Origin: Candidatus Poseidoniaceae archaeon
Lineage (GTDB): Archaea > Thermoplasmatota > Poseidoniia > Poseidoniales > Poseidoniaceae
DNA length: 5,834 nt
NCBI GenBank assembly: GCA_013330925.1
Contig: DUHJ01000106.1
Span: forward strand, 1 to 5,834
Reading direction: 5' to 3'
Shown here: in pieces, positions 1 to 5,834 of the stretch
Layout: every line of letters starts with the position of its first letter
Numbering within the stretch: the first letter of the stretch is position 1
The notes under the pieces: model-generated
Databases searched by the model: none
The model's input: only the letters and a program-made list of their open reading frames with translations
Told to the model about the DNA's origin: nothing
Position numbers and translations under genes: made by a program

Positions 1-1
1 C

Positions 2-2984
<2,983 letters not shown>

Positions 2985-3021
2985 GGCATGAGGTGAATCA
3001 CGCGGTCCTTGAACGGATGCC

Positions 3022-3570
3022 TCATTCCTCTTCGAGCATCAACGACCATGCTTCATCGCCGAGCAACCCGGCTGCGATCCATGCTCGCACGGTGGTCAAT
3101 TCGTTGACCTCGGCGGCAACGGGAAGAGGTCCGAAGACGCCCCAACCTCGGCGCAGAAGCATGATGCGTCGACGGGGTTGGCGGTCGGCAAGTTTCAGCC
3201 GCTCCCAGGCGTAGCGTTGCCCGTCTGCAATCAGGTGCGTTCGGGTGACGGCGTACCGTTTTGGGACGAGAAGTCCAACGAGGTGGAGCAGGAGCAGCAC
3301 ATCCCAGACCACGGCCCAGACCACCGAGGTGCCCGAGATTCGAATGAAACCCCAAGGAAGCACCAACATTGCCGCCATCGAGAACAAGTTTCCCCAATGG
3401 CGAATCGCCTCCTCCGCGCCGCCGCTGGCCCACGCGTACCCTCCTGGGGCTGGACCAAGCTCAGGCACCAAGCGGGATTGACGCACCAACCACACGGCGT
3501 CCCAAACGACGATCCCCGCCAACACAAGCACGGCCAAGAGGCCAATCGCATCGGGTTGGGTGAGGATCAT
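3022..3570 (-). CDS. Small membrane protein, three predicted helices and a possible PH-like C-terminal domain
   Basis: I do not recognise this gene at family level. The preferred start (ATG at 3568-3570) gives 182 residues. Hydrophobic segments lie at about 9-29 (IGLLAVLVLAGIVVWDAVWL), 62-78 and 82-103 (rich in Val, Leu and Trp). The rest is soluble and basic: about 105-152 alternates short beta-type stretches (RYAVTRTHLIADGQRYAWERL, then MLLRRGWGVFGPLP), recalling the membrane-associated bacterial PH-like fold found after transmembrane helices. That resemblance is weak inference. The protein ends in an acidic tail (LMLEEE). An in-frame start at 3633 would add 21 residues, but would overlap the upstream gene by 53 bp and add Arg/Cys-rich sequence. 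The 3570 start lies 10 bp after that gene's stop with a GAGG upstream, so it is preferred. It probably shares a transcript with its neighbours. Confidence 0.75.
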   Translation of the reverse strand: MILTQPDAIGLLAVLVLAGIVVWDAVWLVRQSRLVPELGPAPGGYAWASGGAEEAIRHWGNLFSMAAMLVLPWGFIRISGTSVVWAVVWDVLLLLHLVGLLVPKRYAVTRTHLIADGQRYAWERLKLADRQPRRRIMLLRRGWGVFGPLPVAAEVNELTTVRAWIAAGLLGDEAWSLMLEEE

Positions 3571-3578
3571 CCGTGCCG

Positions 3579-3582
3579 CCTC
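3579..3582 (-). promoter_or_regulatory. Shine-Dalgarno-like GAGG deciding the start of the small membrane protein
   Basis: On the minus strand GAGG lies 8 nt before the ATG at 3570 and overlaps the TGA stop of the upstream surface-protein gene. It would pair with the CCUC core of an archaeal or bacterial 16S rRNA tail. It supports the 3570 start over the longer 3633 option and suggests translational coupling. Four bases in GC-rich DNA can also occur by chance. Confidence 0.45.
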
Positions 3583-5834
3583 ACAGGTGAACCAAGTCCT
3601 TCTCCGACAGGTTGCTGCCACCGCCACCGCCACGGCGACGCAGCAGCAGCACGAGCCCGAGCAGCACGAAGACGGTCACGGCCACAAGCCCGAGCGCCGA
3701 AGGCCCGTCGTCGACGGAAGCGCCTTCCAAGGCATCGGGAATGCCGTCGCCGTCGTCGTCCTGGTCCGCGACCAGCCACGTGGATTGGCCCGGCGGACAC
3801 GTGACGTCGTCGGGTTGGCCGTCTTCATCGGTGTCCACCGTGGCGCAGGCATCCATTGGGAACGCGTCACGCGTGTCACGGATGCCGTCGCCGTCGTCGT
3901 CAAGGTCGTAGACGTCTGGTCCGCAAGGTTTCGCGGTCTGTTCGTCGTACCACGTCAGTTCACTGCAGGTGCTGGTCCAATCCCCGTCCGTGTCGAGGGG
4001 GGTCACTTCAACGTCCAGCAACACCGTCGTGCTGGCACCGTAGCCGTCCGTCACCACGACCTCAATCAAATACAGGTCTGCGGGCAAATCGGTGATGTTC
4101 CACGACAGCACGGCATTGGAACGCATCATCACGATGCCCATGTCGTCGCTCACGGTCCAATCGTAGGTCAAGCCCTCCGCATCTTCATGGTCGTCCAACA
4201 CCGACAAGTGGGCCGCGATGGGCAAACTTTCCATCACCCTTGCGCCGCTGATGGGGCGTTCGAAGCTGACCGAAGGTGCTTGATTGCCCAAGACCGTGAG
4301 GGTGACAGGGCCGCTGCCCAAAGTCACGTTGGCCGTCACCGGTGGTGAGCCGGGCACATCGAGCGAAACGCTTCCCTCCGTGGTCGTGACCGCTCCGTTG
4401 ACGTCGATGCGTCCAACCAGCAACGAAAGGTCGACGGCAGCGCCTTGTCCATTGGCCGTCTGAACGACGACGCTTGGCAGGGAAGGCGTCACGGTCCATG
4501 CCCCGTCGGAGGGTGTGCCGTCGCGTTCGCTGATGAAACGCTGGACGATCCAGCGCTCCAAGACACCGCTCCCAAGCACGGTGGCTTGGTCGAAGTCAAT
4601 GCTTCCTCCAATCGCTTCCACCGTGGTGTCAGCAAGTTGGATGCTGCCCGTCAGCACTGCATCGTTGAGCACCAGGGGATGTCCGTCGGCCGCCACGGCC
4701 ACGTCGGCGTGCACCGAGGCGTCATGAACGCGAACCGGAGCAGGATCTTCGTTCCCGTCGGCATGAACGTCCACGCCGAGGGCATACCCAGTTACGGTGA
4801 GGCCGTGGATTTCGAGCGGCGTCGTCCGTCCGTGATGCGCGATGAAGGCCGTGCCCGTGCCCGGACCGTCAAGGACCACGTCGCGAAGGATTCCGGCTGA
4901 ATCGTCCACGTCAAGCCCCGGAGCTCCGGTGATGTGAACGCCGTCGAGGTCCAAGGCCCGGTTTGGACCCCCCGTCAAGGCGGCAGTGCCCTGACCGGAC
5001 ACGAGGGTGAGGTCAACCAAGCGCAGCTCGCCGTCAATGTCCTGGAGATGCAGCGATGCTCCGCTTCCGTCGTGGTCGCTCGCGTCGAGGCCATCCACAG
5101 CCCCACGGACGCCGGAAAGATGCAATCCGGCACCAGCACCGGGCCCAACGGTCAGGTTGGACGCGGTCACGTCGAGGTTGCGCCACCATGCGGCCTCGTC
5201 GCCACAGCCGTGGAAGAGCAGCCCGTTTACGGTCACATCAACGCCGGGGCCTTGCGCACGCATGCACGCCCCGCCTGCGTCCCGTAGGGTCACGTCGATC
5301 AAGTCCAGCGTGCCGCTGGCCGCTGGAAGGACCTCGATGAGCGGGTCCGCTCCCGAGGAGCGGGCGAGGGTCGTAGAGGTCATCTGCACGTCGCCCGCGC
5401 CGTGATGACGGAACGCAGGGCTGGCCTCCAAGAGGCGAGCGCCGCGAAGCGCTACGTCCGTTTCGGCGTCGCCATTGACGAGGATTCCCGCCCAACGTGC
5501 CCCTGCTCCGGGCCCTTGCAGCGTCGCTGTGGCCACGTCGAGGCTTCCTTTCACCTCGATGGTGACCGCGTCGGCCACACGAAGCAACACGCCGTCGCGC
5601 AAGGTGAGCGTCCCGTCGGAGGACACCGTAAGGTCCTCGTCAAGGTGGTACGGACTCCACTGTGCTTCAAGCACGGTCCAGCCGGAGAGCATCCCCCCGT
5701 CCAAGGTTGAGGACATGAAGCGGTGCTCAAGCGGCCCACTGGTGTCCCAAGCCACGGAGTCCGAGCGACCATTGCGGTCCATACGGACCATGATCACGCC
5801 CGTTTCGGATGTTCCCGTCTCGTCCACAAGAAGG
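3581..5834 (-). CDS. Large membrane-anchored surface protein: beta-helix, PKD/Ig-like module, Ca-binding TSP3 repeats, C-terminal anchor (5' partial)
   Basis: The frame runs off the right edge, so the N-terminus and presumed signal peptide are missing; the GTG at 5827 is internal (residue 1 below). At least 750 residues are visible. Residues about 49-400 are short repeating strands rich in Gly, Asp, Val and Leu, starting with a typical parallel beta-helix entry (WSPYHLDEDLTV, then GTLTLRDGV and RWAGILVNGD). Residues 408-515 are more beta-rich sequence. Residues 516-608 form a PKD/Ig-like domain (NQAPSVSF, LTYDWTVSD, VVVTDGYGAST). Residues 611-702 hold thrombospondin type 3-like, probably calcium-binding repeats (DLDDDGDGIRD, DAFPMD, DQDDDGDGIPD), with Cys621, 635, 661 and 677 likely forming disulfides. 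A membrane helix (711-729) and RRR then place a short GGGGGS-containing tail inside the cell. The inferred role is adhesion, or polysaccharide binding or cleavage, at the cell surface; no catalytic residues can be assigned. Confidence 0.85.
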   Translation of the reverse strand, partial: LLVDETGTSETGVIMVRMDRNGRSDSVAWDTSGPLEHRFMSSTLDGGMLSGWTVLEAQWSPYHLDEDLTVSSDGTLTLRDGVLLRVADAVTIEVKGSLDVATATLQGPGAGARWAGILVNGDAETDVALRGARLLEASPAFRHHGAGDVQMTSTTLARSSGADPLIEVLPAASGTLDLIDVTLRDAGGACMRAQGPGVDVTVNGLLFHGCGDEAAWWRNLDVTASNLTVGPGAGAGLHLSGVRGAVDGLDASDHDGSGASLHLQDIDGELRLVDLTLVSGQGTAALTGGPNRALDLDGVHITGAPGLDVDDSAGILRDVVLDGPGTGTAFIAHHGRTTPLEIHGLTVTGYALGVDVHADGNEDPAPVRVHDASVHADVAVAADGHPLVLNDAVLTGSIQLADTTVEAIGGSIDFDQATVLGSGVLERWIVQRFISERDGTPSDGAWTVTPSLPSVVVQTANGQGAAVDLSLLVGRIDVNGAVTTTEGSVSLDVPGSPPVTANVTLGSGPVTLTVLGNQAPSVSFERPISGARVMESLPIAAHLSVLDDHEDAEGLTYDWTVSDDMGIVMMRSNAVLSWNITDLPADLYLIEVVVTDGYGASTTVLLDVEVTPLDTDGDWTSTCSELTWYDEQTAKPCGPDVYDLDDDGDGIRDTRDAFPMDACATVDTDEDGQPDDVTCPPGQSTWLVADQDDDGDGIPDALEGASVDDGPSALGLVAVTVFVLLGLVLLLRRRGGGGGSNLSEKDLVHL
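3741..3760. repeat. 20-bp direct repeat, copy 1 (codes for a TSP3 calcium loop)
   Basis: These 20 bases are identical to 3882-3901. They encode the DDDGDGI core of the second TSP3-like repeat in the surface protein. The copies start 141 bp apart, exactly 47 codons, so both are read in the same frame. This suggests internal duplication of a repeat unit, or strong codon constraint on an Asp/Gly-rich motif. Confidence 0.8.
3882..3901. repeat. 20-bp direct repeat, copy 2 (codes for a TSP3 calcium loop)
   Basis: Second identical copy of the sequence at 3741-3760, encoding the same DDDGDGI core in the first TSP3-like repeat (followed by RDTRDAFPMD). The flanking sequence differs between copies, so identity is confined to the ligand-loop codons. 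Confidence 0.8.

Noticed and set aside
2985..3060. Possible promoter upstream of the DUF296 gene
   Set aside because: The 37-bp gap and nearby coding sequence contain no TATA-box or BRE-like AT-rich element on the minus strand. Co-transcription from further upstream is simpler.
3571..3633. Longer N-terminus (start at 3633) for the small membrane protein
   Set aside because: It would overlap the upstream coding sequence by 53 bp. The added residues (Arg/Cys-rich) come from the reverse frame of the Gly/Arg/TM-tail codons, and a better-placed ATG with a GAGG lies at 3570.
3609..3650. GCC-ACC/CAG-type triplet run resembling a microsatellite
   Set aside because: It is simply the codons for the RRRGGGGGS tail and Leu run of the surface protein. 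There is no perfect long array.
3560..4348. 262-codon open frame on the plus strand
   Set aside because: It lies antisense to the surface-protein gene in a GC-rich region where stop codons are rare in shadow frames. Its product is low-complexity, rich in His, Arg, Val and Gln, with no recognisable domain.
5825..5827. GTG at 5827 as the true start of the surface protein
   Set aside because: The frame stays open to the window edge (LL before it), and there is no signal peptide after the GTG although the protein is clearly membrane-anchored. The gene therefore begins outside the window.

Overview
The window is compact and GC-rich, and almost every base is coding. It most resembles an uncultured marine archaeon, probably Marine Group II/III Euryarchaeota (Poseidoniales-like). 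That placement is inferred from two things: the tail of an archaeal-type PAC2 proteasome-assembly-chaperone protein, and a large surface protein whose Asp-rich repeats (DxDxDGDGIxD with a DAFPxD motif), PKD/Ig-like module and C-terminal membrane anchor match the style of secreted proteins in that group. No rRNA or tRNA is present to confirm it. A bacterial origin cannot be fully excluded, because NAD+-dependent DNA ligase is mainly a bacterial enzyme.

Layout. Positions 2-349 (+) hold the 3' end of the PAC2-family gene. It converges on, and overlaps by 10 bp, a four-gene cluster that fills the rest of the window on the minus strand. In transcription order the cluster is: a large membrane-anchored beta-helix/TSP3 surface protein (5' end outside the window, stop at 3581); a small three-helix membrane protein with a possible PH-like tail (3570-3022); a PPC/DUF296-domain protein (2984-2547); and a complete NAD+-dependent DNA ligase, ligA (2508-340). 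Gaps between these genes are 10, 37 and 38 bp. I see no archaeal TATA/BRE-like element in them, so co-transcription from a promoter beyond the right edge is plausible but unproven.

Function. LigA is the only gene with a clear biochemical role: sealing DNA nicks in replication and repair. The PPC/DUF296 protein may bind DNA or a small ligand. The two upstream genes belong to the cell envelope. The cluster looks like neighbours sharing a strand rather than one pathway. There is no CRISPR array, insertion sequence, RNA gene or defence system here. The points most worth a second look are the presence of ligA in an archaeal-looking context, a Glu-to-Gln change next to its catalytic lysine motif, and the architecture of the surface protein.
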